A stretch of DNA of 64,000 bases from the NCBI RefSeq assembly GCF_963576615.1, contig NC_088717.1:17904108-17968107 (forward strand), written 5' to 3'. The DNA comes from Watersipora subatra (lineage: Eukaryota; Bryozoa; Gymnolaemata; Cheilostomatida; Watersiporidae). The notes beneath the pieces are model-generated. The model was not told the origin of the DNA. It searched no databases and saw only the letters and a list, made by a program, of their open reading frames with translations. The translations under genes were made by a program, and so were the position numbers. Below, piece after piece: positions 19,614-33,800 of this stretch (within the stretch, counting starts at the first letter, position 1; each line of letters begins with the position of its first letter).

Positions 19614-22600
19614 CTACAAAAATTCACGAATACTTTCAGATCAGGTATCTGATTGGATAAACAGGTTAAACTTAACAAACAGTGATAAATAGTCTTTCTG
19701 ACATCTTTATGCTACTAAATTCTTTAATACCTTTTGATGATTTGCTCTAAATCTCGTATGTGAAGAGCGAAATATATTACAAGGCAAATTTAGTTAATTT
19801 AGTCTGGATGAGCACGTGAATTTATGACATATGACCTATCGCCTATGTATATACACAACTCTTGCATGTAAATTAATTACTTTGATTTCAATTTTATAGA
19901 TTACGAAGAGATGATTACAAATCAATCTTTTGGAGCTGAGTACACTTGCCTTCATACTTATGTTCACACCAGTTTTCACACTCATGTTCATACCTTTACT
20001 CACACCATTTTTTCCATTTGTGTTCACACCCGTGTTCACACTTATGTTAACATGTGTGTTTGCACTTGTGTTCACACTTGTTTTCATACCTTCACTCATA
20101 CCATTATTCACACCTTTGTTCACACTTTGATCACACCTGTGTTCACATTCCTGCTCATACCTGTGTTGACACTTGTAATCACATCCGTGTTCACACTTTT
20201 TTTCACACCTGTGTTCATACTCATGTTCATATTTGCATTAGCACTATTGTTCACACCCATATTCACACTGAAGTTCACACTTGCATTCACATGCCAATTT
20301 TTAGCAAATTTACTGGGATGAAAATTATGAACAAATTTGAAAAACAAACAGATTGAATATGTTAAACCTACCTGGACATCACCGGAACCTAGCAATATTT
20401 TGTAGAAGTGGTCATCACTGCTGTTGGTAACAACCATTCTGTCAGGACAGAACCAGTAAGTTTCATTTGAGACCGATAGCCATTGCTCTTTAGTCTGCAC
20501 CGCAAATGCTTGGTCACTAGCTGCAACTTTATCAGAGAAAACTCCAGCAATGACAACTGGAGTAGGCTCAGTTGAGATGTAAACATGTGGTTCGGTGTAC
20601 AAATCGTCAATGCCATCGATATGGCCAATAAATGAATCAGTAACATATTCACTGATTAAAGGATACCATGTCAGTGTAGATAGTGTTGGAACTGCTGCCG
20701 TTGTTGTAGTTGTTACAAAACAGTTGACAGACACTCCGGGACAAAGATAGTTAAAGGTCATTGAATTGACTACAACATTCATTCCTACTTCATTTACTTC
20801 TGGACAATTTATATGAAAGGGAACTCTCGTGCAACCTTGATAAAATGGCAGCATCGTGCTGCCCCACTCAGAGTTGGTCAGGTTTGTAATTGGCTGGCAC
20901 TGTTCACTGACGTCTGTTTTACATTTGCTACAGCAGCTTTTCGAATCATACGAAAATTGGACTCTATGGATAAGGTACCCGACTTCTCCAATGTCTGCTG
21001 GAAAAGATGTGCCAAATCTTGTGCGGCTCGGGTATGCCTCTGCAGGAGAAATCGTGGATAAATAGAGAGTGTCTCCAAGATTGCAAATGGCACAATAAGA
21101 ATTTCGGTAAGTAGAATACCCAAAGTAAACAAATGACGCTGGCTTCTTCCGACAGTCTTGGTCTAGTCTCCATCCTTTGAACATATCTGGACAAGAAGAT
21201 ATGAACGTGGTGCCCAAAATGCATGGACAGAAAATATCCGCATGCTGGGTTGGTAAAATGTACATATGGAAAGAGCATTCACCTCTAAAACAAAAAAAGT
21301 TTATAGTAAGGTCTGCTGGATGATGGTTATTAGTGTTTTAGAGTTGTAATAACTTGCTTAATGAAATTTTGCATATATTTTAATAGTTGAAGTTGTTTCC
21401 AAAAATTTTTTTGCACCACTGAGTATTTTTATATGGCACTTCCTTTAAAGGTCTACTTGCAACAAAATTCACATTACAGTTATTTGGTATCAAAAAATTC
21501 ACCATGTTTTACACTGCTGTGTTGTAGGTGCAAAATATGTGGAAATATGATTACAAGCTTTTAAAAGCTCAAAAACGAACAATTAATCGCAGCCATCATG
21601 AAAACGCCGTAGATTGGAATCCCTTTTCATAACGGTTCAAGTGGGACATAGTTGAAAACGATGGTTTCTGTTTAAACTTTTTAGAAACTTCATTTGTCAA
21701 AGTATTTTTACAAATACACTTCACGCATTCAATAAAATCATGTCTATTGTCTTTACGCGTCTATTTCATCATCATTGTAATGCTGTAACTTTGAGGACTG
21801 ATATCTCAAAACCTACTGTAAAAATTTGTTTAACTTCGTAACCTTAGCTCGAAAGAGTGTATATCTGTTCAACATGACGAGCATGTTGATCTTGATCACC
21901 TGTGATAGTCGAAAATTGCTGCAGAAATTGTTTGCACCATTTGGCAAAAAGTATGGGTCACATGATCAGATTACAAATAGACGATTACACCAGGCTAAAA
22001 CGAAACTGTAAAGTAGCTAGCGTTTATATTTAATATGGGCTTTCCGGTAGAACCCGAAGTGTTTGTCATAAACTAGTGCTACAAGATGTTATATATTGAG
22101 CCTTTTATTTCACATGATTACAGTCTCAAAACAATAACCACAATGTTTCAGTACGTCATCGAGATAAAGAGATTCCAAACTCTTGCATTTTTGTGATGGC
22201 TGTGATTAACTGTTCGTGTTTGAGCTTTCAAAAGCTTGTAAACATGATCAAATTTAATCTTGAAATATCCTAGCAGTCAGATCACCTAAAACATCAAAAA
22301 CAATCACAAATGATGAAAAAAATACGGATGCTTTCTGATAGAATCTATTAAAATTTTGTGTAGATTTATCTTTAAAGGTCTCAATAAATTTCAAATAAAA
22401 GTTAGTTATTTCAAAGTGATTAGTAACTGGTAGTTATTACTACTTGTAGATATGAGTCATAATACTTACTAGTCACTGGTAGTTACTACTACTAGTGGAT
22501 ATGAGTCATAATACTTACTAGTCACTGGTAGTTACTACTAGTAGATATGAGTCATAATACTTACTAGTCACTGGTAGTCACTACTACTAGTAGATATGAG

Positions 22601-25600
22601 TCATAATACTTACTAGTCACTGGTAGTTACTACTGCTAGTGGATTTGAGTCATAATACTTACTAGTCACTGGTAGTTACTACTACTAGTAGATATGAGTC
22701 ATAATACTTACTAGTCACTGGTAGGTAATACTACTATTAGTAGATATGAGTCATAATACTTACTAGTTACTGGTAGTTACTACTACTAGTAGATATGAGT
22801 CATAATACTTACTAGTTACTGGTAGTTACTACTACTAGTAGATATGAGTCATAATACTTACTAGTCACTGGTAGTTACTACTACTAGTGGATATGAGTCA
22901 TAATACTTACTAGTCACTGGTAGTTACTACTACTAGTAGATATGAGTCATAATACTTACTAGTCACTGGTAGTTACTACTACTAGTGGATATGAGTCATA
23001 ATACTTACTAGTCACTGGTAGTTACTACTACTAGTAGATATGAGTCATAATACTTACTAGTCACTGGTAGTCACTACTACTAGTGGATATGAGTCATAAT
23101 ACTTACTAGTCACTGGTAGTTACTACTACTAGTAGATATGAGTCATAATACTTACTAGTCACTGGTAGTCACTACTACTAGCAGATATGAGTCATAATAC
23201 TTACTAGTTACTGGTAGTCACTACTCCTAGCAGATGTGAGTCATAGTACTTACTAGTCAGTGGTAGTTACTACTACTAGTGGATATGAGTCATAATACTT
23301 ACTAGTCACTGGTAGTTACTACTACTGGTAGATATGAGTCATAATACTTACTAGTCACTTGTAGTCTCTACTACTAGTAGATATGAGTCATAATACTTAC
23401 TAGTCAGTGGTAGTTACTACTACTAGTGGATATGAGTCATAATATTTACTAGTCACTGGTAGTTACTACTACTAGTAGATATGAGTCATAATACTTACTA
23501 GTTACTGGTGGTTACTACTACTAGTAGATATGAGTCATAATACTTGCTAGTCATTGGTAGTCACTACTACTGGTAGATATGAGTCATAATACTTACTAGT
23601 CACTGGTAGTTACTACTACTAGTAGATATGAGTCATAATACTTACGTAACTTTCCCATTAGAAGTAGAACAATCCATCAAAACATCCCAGAAGATGATAT
23701 CTGATGCTCCATTGCAGCTAGCGCAGTAGATATTCTTGTACCTAAAGATGAGAGTAGCGTGTCATTGCTATAGTCTGGTTCCTAAGACTTGGCTAAATGT
23801 ATTCTGCATAAAGGTACGTACAGTACTTTATGTATTGAGTCCATTTATGTCTTATTTATGGATTGGTATAGATGACAGGAAATAATCCCCAAACAGAAAA
23901 AGTTGCCAGTAGCACTGAAGCCTTGACAAAGAAATGCAAAGAAGCTAATCAGGTAAGGATATTCAAAGTTCAGTAACGAGCATAGAGTTAGAGAATACAG
24001 AGTAACTTACGAAGACATTGAATGTATGTGTGTATAAGCACAGAACAAGCCTGATGACAAACGCTTTGGGTAGTTTTTTGTAAATGTTGGTTGGGACTTA
24101 AAAATTATTTTTCAAGTTGCATGCTATGAACTTTTCTTTCATTAAATGTTGTTTTACTTTTTTAAACTTTGATTGCCATTTGAGCATTACCACAGTCCTT
24201 GATCTTACTAGTTAAACAAGCTGAGTGAAGTTGTATAAAATAGGTTGGTAAGGTGAAAGCAGCTGAAAGCTCAGTGATTTTGCTATTAATGAAAGGAATT
24301 GTGGGAGTAATCTGAGAAACCTATTGTCACTCCTTCATCTGACATTCAGTAGCATCATGTGTCTGTCAATCAATTGTCTGTTTTTTTTATAAATGGCCGC
24401 TCTACGCTTGACAATTATTTTTAAAGTTGCACCATATAGACTGTTCCTTCATTAAATGTCTCTTGCTGTTTTAAATGTTGATTATCGGTTCTTGATCTCA
24501 CGAGTCAAACATATTGAGCAAATCACACGATAGATTGCTGAGCTGATAGCAGCATTCTCAGTGATTTTGCTATTAATGAAACAAATTGTATGGAATTGTC
24601 TGAAAAACTATTTTAAAACATATGACCACTTTTCACTCGGCGTTCAGTAGCATCACGTGTTTGTAAATCGATTGTTATTCAAGTTTTGAAGGAGGTCATA
24701 ATGAGTAGCTTATTTTATGGATCCTGCCAGTTGATGAGTTTTAACCTTTAGCTTTGTAGGTTTACAAAAAAACTAGGAAAAGTTTTTCTTTCCTGAACGA
24801 TTTAATTATTCACTAGCTTCATTTAAGGAAAAATTTATCATTTATGCCGCTCTGTACTGCATCACATGTCTGCAGAGACAACAATTTGTAAGAGTGCCGT
24901 GTTTAAAACAAAAAAACAAAACCATAACAACTACAAAAAGGCAAGAATCACTACCAGTGAATTTCCTGCTGGCAGTTAATAAATAGAAATACCGCATTTA
25001 GTTAGTGTTTAAATATATATAATATTAAATATATATCCTGTATGAGTTATCACAAAAAAGTAAAAATAAAAAATTATTATTTACAAGAAATGATGTGATG
25101 CGTTTACACCCAACACTTTGGCTGCATTGATAATTAAAAAATTCTTAGAAGATATGGGCCACAGTTGAGTTTAATATGTTGCTATTCTTAATGTAGGCTA
25201 ATGGTTATGAATCCTCTGGGAGATCAAAAAATTAGCATAATTATTCCATATTTTTTTGGGAACCAGAAAGATGGTGTTTCAATCTTAATTACAAACAAAA
25301 AAATGAAATGCTCTTAAGTAAAAAATCTTTTTATAATGAGCCTGAGGTCATCACTATTTTAACATATTGATGGGCTGAGATCTTTACACCCACTTTGGTG
25401 TGTTCCAGTTGGCCAGTACATACTAGAAAATTCTAGAATAATTATATTTTACTTGGTACATTCAGTAAAAACTGTAAGAATGTATCAATTACCTCTCCTT
25501 GTCTGTAGTAGCTTATATGTAACTTTATATTCTTGTTTTCTGAAGTTAATAGTAGTTCCAGTATAATGGGGGTACTTGCTACTTGATGTCAATTATAGTT

Positions 25601-28600
25601 CTAGGACCATGGTAGCCACTTGCTACTAGATGTCAAGTGCAGTTCTGCTATCATAGAAATACTCGCAACTTCATTACAATAGTAGTTTAGTTATAATAGG
25701 AGATACATCTAATAGCACAAAAATGTGAAATTATATATATACAGTTTTCATTCAGCTCGACATTATGCTGCCACTAAAATAGAAAATGCTTACATTAGTT
25801 TAACTGTCTAAACTTTCCAGATACAGCTTACTTAGTTCTCTGACAAATAGCAAATAACTTACATCAATATTCCAACTAATGAAGTTTCAACTTATACTCA
25901 GTCCATATGTGTGAACATAATTCTCATTCAAGAGTATTCTTACGTTAGCTTAGTTTCCTTGTCTGATACGAGCCATCCATGTAGATCCCAGGCTCCTAGC
26001 ACACCACTCTCACAAAAAGAGGCAGTCTCTGTCATGTTATCAGGACATGAGTCAATCACAATGAGGCCTTCATAGTATGAATGGTAAACATTGTAGCAGG
26101 TCCAGTCTGATTGGTCAAATGGTGTAATTGTTAGGTAAGCAGGAAGTGGAGGGGCATCTAAACAACAGTCTCCAAAGTAGTGACATCTTTGGTCACACCT
26201 ATTGTAAAAATAAAACATACATTTGAGATTTCTTATGTTTACGAACATGATATAAAAAGTATAGTAAACAATTAAGATGTGTAAAATAATATAATAATAT
26301 ATTATTATACACAATTGTTGTACATTTTGTTGCGACAGTCAAATCTGACAAAAGTTTTGTACTGCTTTATTAAAGAATCTAATAATATAAAATACTTTAA
26401 CATAATGTGTAACAGATAATAATAATAACATAACAAAATATTTTATTATTATATAGAAGTAATTTAAAGTATTTTAAAATAGATAAAAATAATATAATAC
26501 AATATTATTCACTTGTATTATAGACAATTTTATGATAAAGTAATATACATTTAACACATATTATTATGTGATTTAGATAACATGATATAATGACATAAAT
26601 AATAATATAAAAATGCTAGCTTGGAGTGTTCTACAGCAGGCAGTCCTTCTTGTCATGATCTTCGCTAACTGCTTTGAGTTTTTTTAGGAGGCTACTGAGG
26701 TGGGTTACCATTGCCTACCTCAGGGTTTTAGTCAGGGTTGTCTACCCTCACACAAAAGCAATTTAAAACCAGTTGCCCTCTTTGACATCCTGTAGCTGGG
26801 TTCAAACTGCTGATCACAGACCTGACAGTCCAGAGTAACCACTACTTACTGGCCACTTCTTTTTAAAAACATAGCAAGTAGGGAAACACCTTAGATGGTT
26901 CTTATAAACAATGTTAGCTAAAATTACCAACGGTAGCTATTCTAGTTAGAATCTTTATTATTGCAGCAAAATGATTCTGTCAGATTTGACTGCAACAACT
27001 AAATCTACAACAGTAACCACTACAATGATGATACCAATAACTACAATCAAGATCACAATCAATCACTTCAACAACTACAGAAAAGGAACATCAACAACAA
27101 CAACACCAACAACCACAGCAACAAGTCAGTTTGGAATTATCTACTTTCTAAGGAAAGGACAAGTGATAGCAGCTAGCAGTGCAGACAACTACATACAGAG
27201 TTGAATTTTATAACACAATTGTAATCTGTTCTATCCGACAAGTGTGTGAGAGCATTTAAAAAAAATTAAATTTGGCCAAATTTCACCCAAAACACAAACT
27301 TTTTCAATATGACAGTTAATAATGTTAGTATGCAGGTTACTTTAAATTCTTTTTACAAACTCAACTTCTGGGCAAATGTCAAAAATGCTGAAACGAGAGT
27401 GCAACATTGAAACTACATAGACTATAGTTTATTTTAAAAGCAGGATGTAGAAGAGTGACCTAAAGCCCTAGTTGGCTCATATTTGGGTTAAACAATTGGT
27501 TATTACCTGCTTTTTAGCAGAGTCTCTTAAACAGAGTTTTTAACCTTCAGGGTATTGAAAGGTGTTATTGTAACTAGCTAAACTTCATATGCGTATCTGG
27601 TGACGGTTCAAAACAACTGTGGCCTGACTAGCAAAAACAATATACTGAAAGCTGTTAGGCAAGTGAAAGATAAAAACAGATTATAACAATTTAATGTTGC
27701 TATTAATTAATGGGTTCTGTCAAAAGTTGATTAAGTGTTTTGTTAGGCGCACAAACAATAGCTCTGTGCTCTTGGCTGAACATATCTGAGTCGGGTAGCA
27801 AAGGAACCTCGACTACTGGAGACATGACCAGTTGCTGAGAGCAATCATGGTTTGATGTCATTCCTGTCACTACTAGTGACCTTTTTTGAAAATTGAAACA
27901 GCTTGCGGTTTGCAGGTCTAGTAATCTAGACCAATAGATCTTTGCTAACCTATAACCAAATACCAAACATAGAAAATAATTTGTCAAAAATAAGTTTGAA
28001 ATTGAGATTTTAATGTTAGCGAATAGCGGGTAATAAAAAGTTTGCATTTGTAAGCAAAAATCATAAATATACAGATAGATCTGCTGAAAACAGATTACTG
28101 TCCGCGATGTTGATAAGTTGAAAAGAAGCGATGAGTTAATACGAAAGTTTTAACAACTACCTGCAGTTTTTAAACTCAACGCCATTTTCACAGGTGCTGA
28201 GGCTTTTAGCCAACAGTGAGTCTGCCCACAGGAAACTTCTATTAAATGTACTCTCAGGATTGTAAGCGTAGCTGTCAACTTTGGCACATTTGTTGAGTAG
28301 GTCCTGTACCCTCCCCTCACCACAGCCAGGAAGAGAACACTCCCCTTCCTCAGGATACACAATAAACTCTCCACATATTCTACTGTAGTTACTCTGACAT
28401 AAAATACTCCCCAAGTTCCAGAAAGCTTCATCAGCACCTGTTCATGAGATAACATATAAACAGTTTTAGGAAATGCACCAATGAATAAATTCCTTCTGTT
28501 ATAATAATATATTTTATTATTATATACTATTATATGTTAAAGCCTTACATACGTGAGAAAGTTTCAAATAAAATTGGCAAATGTTACTAGCTTGTCAAAG

Positions 28601-30771
28601 GCTTGTTTGAACGAATGCAACTTCTTCATCATCTGAGCTGTTATTGAAACTACAGAAAGAAGTAAGAAACCTGTGATATGAACTCAAGCAGCAAACCTAT
28701 TTCAAAAAATCTTTGCTTAACATTTGAACAGAAATGTGCTATTATGACTCAACTTTGTCATTTACCAAGGGTAGTGTTCTGCTAGGCCTCAACTTTGTCA
28801 TATATCAAGGTTAGTGTTGTGCTAGCACTCACCTTTGTTATATACTAAGGGTAGTGTTCTGCTAGGACTCACCTTTCTCATATATTAAGGTTAGTGTTCT
28901 GCTAGGACTCACCTTTGTCATATACTAAGGGTAGTGTTCTGCTAGCACTTACATGTACCTTTGTCATATACCAGGGATAGTGTTGTGCTAGCACTCACCT
29001 CTTTCATATACCAGGGGTAATGTGTTGAGATCGTCATTATTATGTAGACTTATAAAATATCTAGGAAGATTTGGAAGAATGCTGAAGCTGTCACTTCTGA
29101 ACTCAGTTACATTAGGTAGCCGCCAGCTGATTGGCTGAGCCCTCAATAGAAGGGTTCCTGAAAGCAAGATTTCAAAAATAAATTATGTAAATAAATTCAG
29201 TGTAATATGGTCCTTTTGGATGCATTATTAATTAAAGATCAGGTGATTGATTGCCACTGTGACAGCTTGTCTTAATGCCTGGTTGCGCTAAGAAGTATTT
29301 TTTACCAGTGTGAACACAGATGTTTTTGTATCACACTTCTGATGAGATAGGAAACATGGGAAACATGTTAAAAACATGATAAAATAGAAACCATACTTTG
29401 GATGACATAGGTGGGATAAGAATTACCCTACTGATAAAATAGGCAATGCAGAAAACACTCGTCTAATGATATGGGTAACACACTTCTGCTTACATATGCA
29501 GTAGTCAAGATGTGACAAAATTAGAAAACTTATTTGACGAAACTTGACTAAACCTATTTGACGAAACTTGGCAAAACTTACTTGAAGTAAACTTGCATTG
29601 CTTATTTTTTACAAGGATATTTTAACATTGAACTTTGAAAATTTATCAATGCTGATGAGTGTGCTGTGTATTTCAAAGAATTTTTCTCCTCATGCGAAAA
29701 GCTGTATAAACAAAATTTGAATGCATCACTTAGTTGATTTACTGAAACACTCATTATAATAAAAGATCGATTTGGTGAGAATAATTTGGACATGCATGCT
29801 TGGCTGATTCAGCTCGTCTACAGCCACAAATTGTTTGCTCACCTACTGACTCAGCTGTCTCTTTTTTGAGAATGTTTGGTGTTCGATTTTTCCAGCAGAT
29901 CTGACAAAATACGTTTTTGTATGATTCGCTCTGACAGAAGTAGAGATCACTGCTGTTTACACAGACTTCATTGGTAGGCCCTTTGTCACACAAGTCTTTG
30001 AGATCACCTTTAGGATAGTCGTCAGGGCAGTGAGTAATGTAGTTGCCACAACCCTCGCGATAAATGCCAAGATTTGTTGGATGAAGGGTTGTCCAACATG
30101 ACCTGAAGGTATAGAGTCATCAGCTGGCAGAATTATAAAGTATTGCGCCTATAGACGTTTGCAGCTATTATGGTTAGATGGCTTCATTGTAATGTGTAAT
30201 ATTTATCTGTTAAATATAGATAGCTTTTTAGAGTGTTACTTGCAAAATCATATATATATGAATATATATATAAATATATATATATTTACAATTTTTATAT
30301 GATATTGCAAATAACAGCCAATATAGGCCTATATATATTTATTTACATATATATTTCTCAAAGTTGGTCCAGTGTGTATTTGTTCATCATTGTGATTGTC
30401 CGGCTATAATAGCTATTATAATCTTGGAGTAAAGAATCGGTATTGCAGTAGATTTGATCTCAGAACCTCTTATTGACCAGTCCAACAGTTTACTAATTAA
30501 GCCACACGAGCTTGATAAACTTTGCTAAGCATTATATTGTGCTATATGGGAGCAAATACGCTACTGCATTCCGTCACGACGCAAAGGGATGGTGCAACGT
30601 CATTAAAAGCGATAGCTTTTAGCTTTTAGCGATAGCGCTAGCTCTATTAAGCGTACTCAAATTATCCATTGGCAATGTGCCAGGCTAATAGACAGTGGCA
30701 GGCAACTCTCAACACCTCTCATTGTTTATAAGCTGATTTTTAATACCCAGGCAACGCCGGAAATCTGTCTA

Positions 30772-30814
<43 letters not shown>

Positions 30815-33800
30815 AAATATATACATGTATATAAATTTTTATTTATATACGAAATACATGTATATACGCATAATTTTCACCTTAATAAGAAATATATCTG
30901 CCTGTGTGTCTGTTCAAGGTCAAGCTAAGAATGCTAGGAAAAAAGATTGCAGCACATAGAAATCACACCCGGATACGGTATTTTGGTCCACTGTCTGAAA
31001 GCCAAGCCCATCGCTATGTTTCCGTGACTCGCATGATGCACAAGTTTAAGTCACTTCGCAAGAGATCCGCCTCGTGGAAATGGCAAAAATGTGCAAGTTT
31101 AGCAAAAATATTTTATTCCCAAATATTTATGGAATGTTTCACACTTGAGAATGATAGAAGCGGCATTTGAGAATGATGCGCATTAAAATATTGCGCAGAC
31201 TAGTCAACTCTGAAGATTTTTACATTTCAGCCATTTTTATTTTTACTTGAGCCCTTCTGAACAAGCTAAGGTTCCAAATGTCACGTATTGACCTATAGGG
31301 TCAATAACTAGCAACACTGACAGTGTTGCTAGTTATTGACCTATAGGGTCAATAACTAGCAACACTATCCTGCCTTTTACCAACGCTCTGGCATTACATG
31401 AGATGTTCATGGAAATACTTAATTGCATAGTAACTCAACTTTCGCAGAACTCTAAATGTGAATCATGCGCGCCATGGAAACATACTGTATTACCACTAGA
31501 GTCCAAGGGTCGGCAACCTGCAGCTCCGGAGCCGCATGCGGCTCTTTCATTCCCTCGCTGCGGCTCCCTCTGACTTTGGAATTTTCTCCTTTTATTACCA
31601 TATGCCAAGTAATTCATGAAAATATAGAAATTTTATTACTAGATTTTGTAATACAATTTTAAAAATGGTAAGAAGGTAAGTATGGTAATAAATCAAACAT
31701 TGACACTTGCTAACTGTCGTTATTTACATTATGTTGTATTATTAGTACCGTCTCACATGATCGTCACGTGACTGTGACATAAAAGTACCCAAAAACGTAC
31801 CTACTAATGATTCGCGTGGAAGGTCAGATCGCAATGAGATACCTCCTGATATTATGTCAACGAACTGGATTAATTAAACAGAAATCTAGTAAGGTTGGCC
31901 AGCCACTTAAGTCTGCAATATCTCAACAACACTACTTTCAAACAACAACAAAACTAATACAGGTACATGTAGTGCACTTCATAACAATTCATGCTCCAAT
32001 AAAACCACCGAAATTATTTTATTGTTCTTTGCAAAAGTGTAACTTTGTTTTCTCAGCAATTAAATCATTATATATGCCACAACTTTACGTTTTATGGTGT
32101 AAAAATGGTATAAAAACATTAAAAGCTAAACAAAAAGTTACATGTGGTATTTATTTTTTAATTTGAAATATGAAAAGGGGGTTTGTGGCTCCCACTGCGT
32201 TCTTTCCTGTGGAAAACGGGTCCATATGGCTCTTTGAGTGGAAAAAGTTGCCGACCCTGCACTAGACCATACGTCCACCTTCCCAAATTCTGAACTGATT
32301 GTGCATATAAACATTACACTTGAACAACTTGATTTCTCACGGCGCACGGCACTGCATGCCTTTTAACACAAATGAGATGATGAGTCTGCTGCGCATGAAT
32401 AAATATACCGCTGGAGCTCTTCAACTACACTCTCATCTAGAACACAACATTAAATAGTTTATTTTCTGTAATAAACTATTAATTTAGATTATTAATAGAT
32501 TATAACAAATTTTATAACAAATAATAACATTAGACTGTTTAGTATAAGCAAACAAGACATGCGCAAGCCCACCTTTGTCGTAAGTGTTTCTGAAGCTCTT
32601 CTGCGGTGACAAAATATCTCTCATCACTCTCGATGAGCTCTATTGTAGCATTGTCACAATACACCTCAATAGTCCAGTACTCTAAAGCTTTCTGTGAGTC
32701 AAATACTTCAGAGATATTATTGTTTGTGACAGGAGACAGAGCTCCGTTACAAATTGCACAGTACATGTTACTGTAGGTTATCCCTGTGTAAGTTCCAGTC
32801 ACCGGCCATCTAGATATACTCAAGTCTAAAAATAGAAACATCTTAAGGAATTATAGAAAATGGTTCTCAGCCAATCTCACTTCAACTAATGAAACCTCCT
32901 TTAAAAAGGATACTTGGGATCTTGTTTGATTTATTAAAACTACCATGTTCTTTTGTACTGCTCTCTAGCGCACAGAGTCGACTAACTTCTTCCTCTGTCT
33001 CTTGTGGGCAGCTATTAACCACATACCCTACAAAGCATTTGGTATATCATTAGATTATCAGCTGAAATGGTGATTGCCCAAAATATATTTTAATATTATA
33101 GACTATAAAGTGCACACTATGCAGCACTGCAGATATATCAGCAAAGTTTTCTTCAGGCTTCGCTGTAGGCCTACTCTGTGTGAAAGTGCACAAGTGTTAG
33201 CTATATAAATTGTTCAATGAAGCCTATGTGCCAACATAAAACATTAAGTTATGACCACTTGTTATTATAAATGCCCATTGAGTTGAGGGCAATAATTACA
33301 GCTAAGTTAGATTCCCAACTGGACCGAGTCGCAGACTGGCTGGTATCTAGGTTCAATAATGCCAAAAATAATAAAAATGAATTAAACAATATCAGGCACT
33401 GTTGAGCAGTTTATTTATACTTACTCTGATGATATTAACCATCTAAAACTGGAGTAAGTTTTTATTCTCAGGGGTCAATAAACTTGGTCAATCATGTTAC
33501 CAGCTTTCACTCTCTAACCAATAATGGACACAGGTAAGAGTGATGAATATTACCTTGCGTAGTTCCAATATTCTGGCACTGATATGTTCCTGGCTCTAGC
33601 ACTTCTCTGATTCTCACTGGATCATAGCAGCACTCCTCATAATATTTGCACTCCTCTCTGCCACTCCGCGACAGAAGTGAACAGGACATAGCGCTGTCAT
33701 ATCTTTCATAGATGACCACCACTGTGCCACTTTCAGTTTCTACTGGTACATGTAATACTTCTTGTTGCCAGCTAATTTGAAGTAGGTTCACCAGTAGAAC

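Noticed and set aside
19911..20356. Three plus-strand open frames rich in His/Thr or Phe/Leu
   Set aside because: Produced by the 12-bp array in receptor intron 9; all plus frames are open because the unit lacks stops.
22415..23645. CRISPR array
   Set aside because: The 49-bp units are contiguous tandem copies without unique spacers, and the host is an animal.
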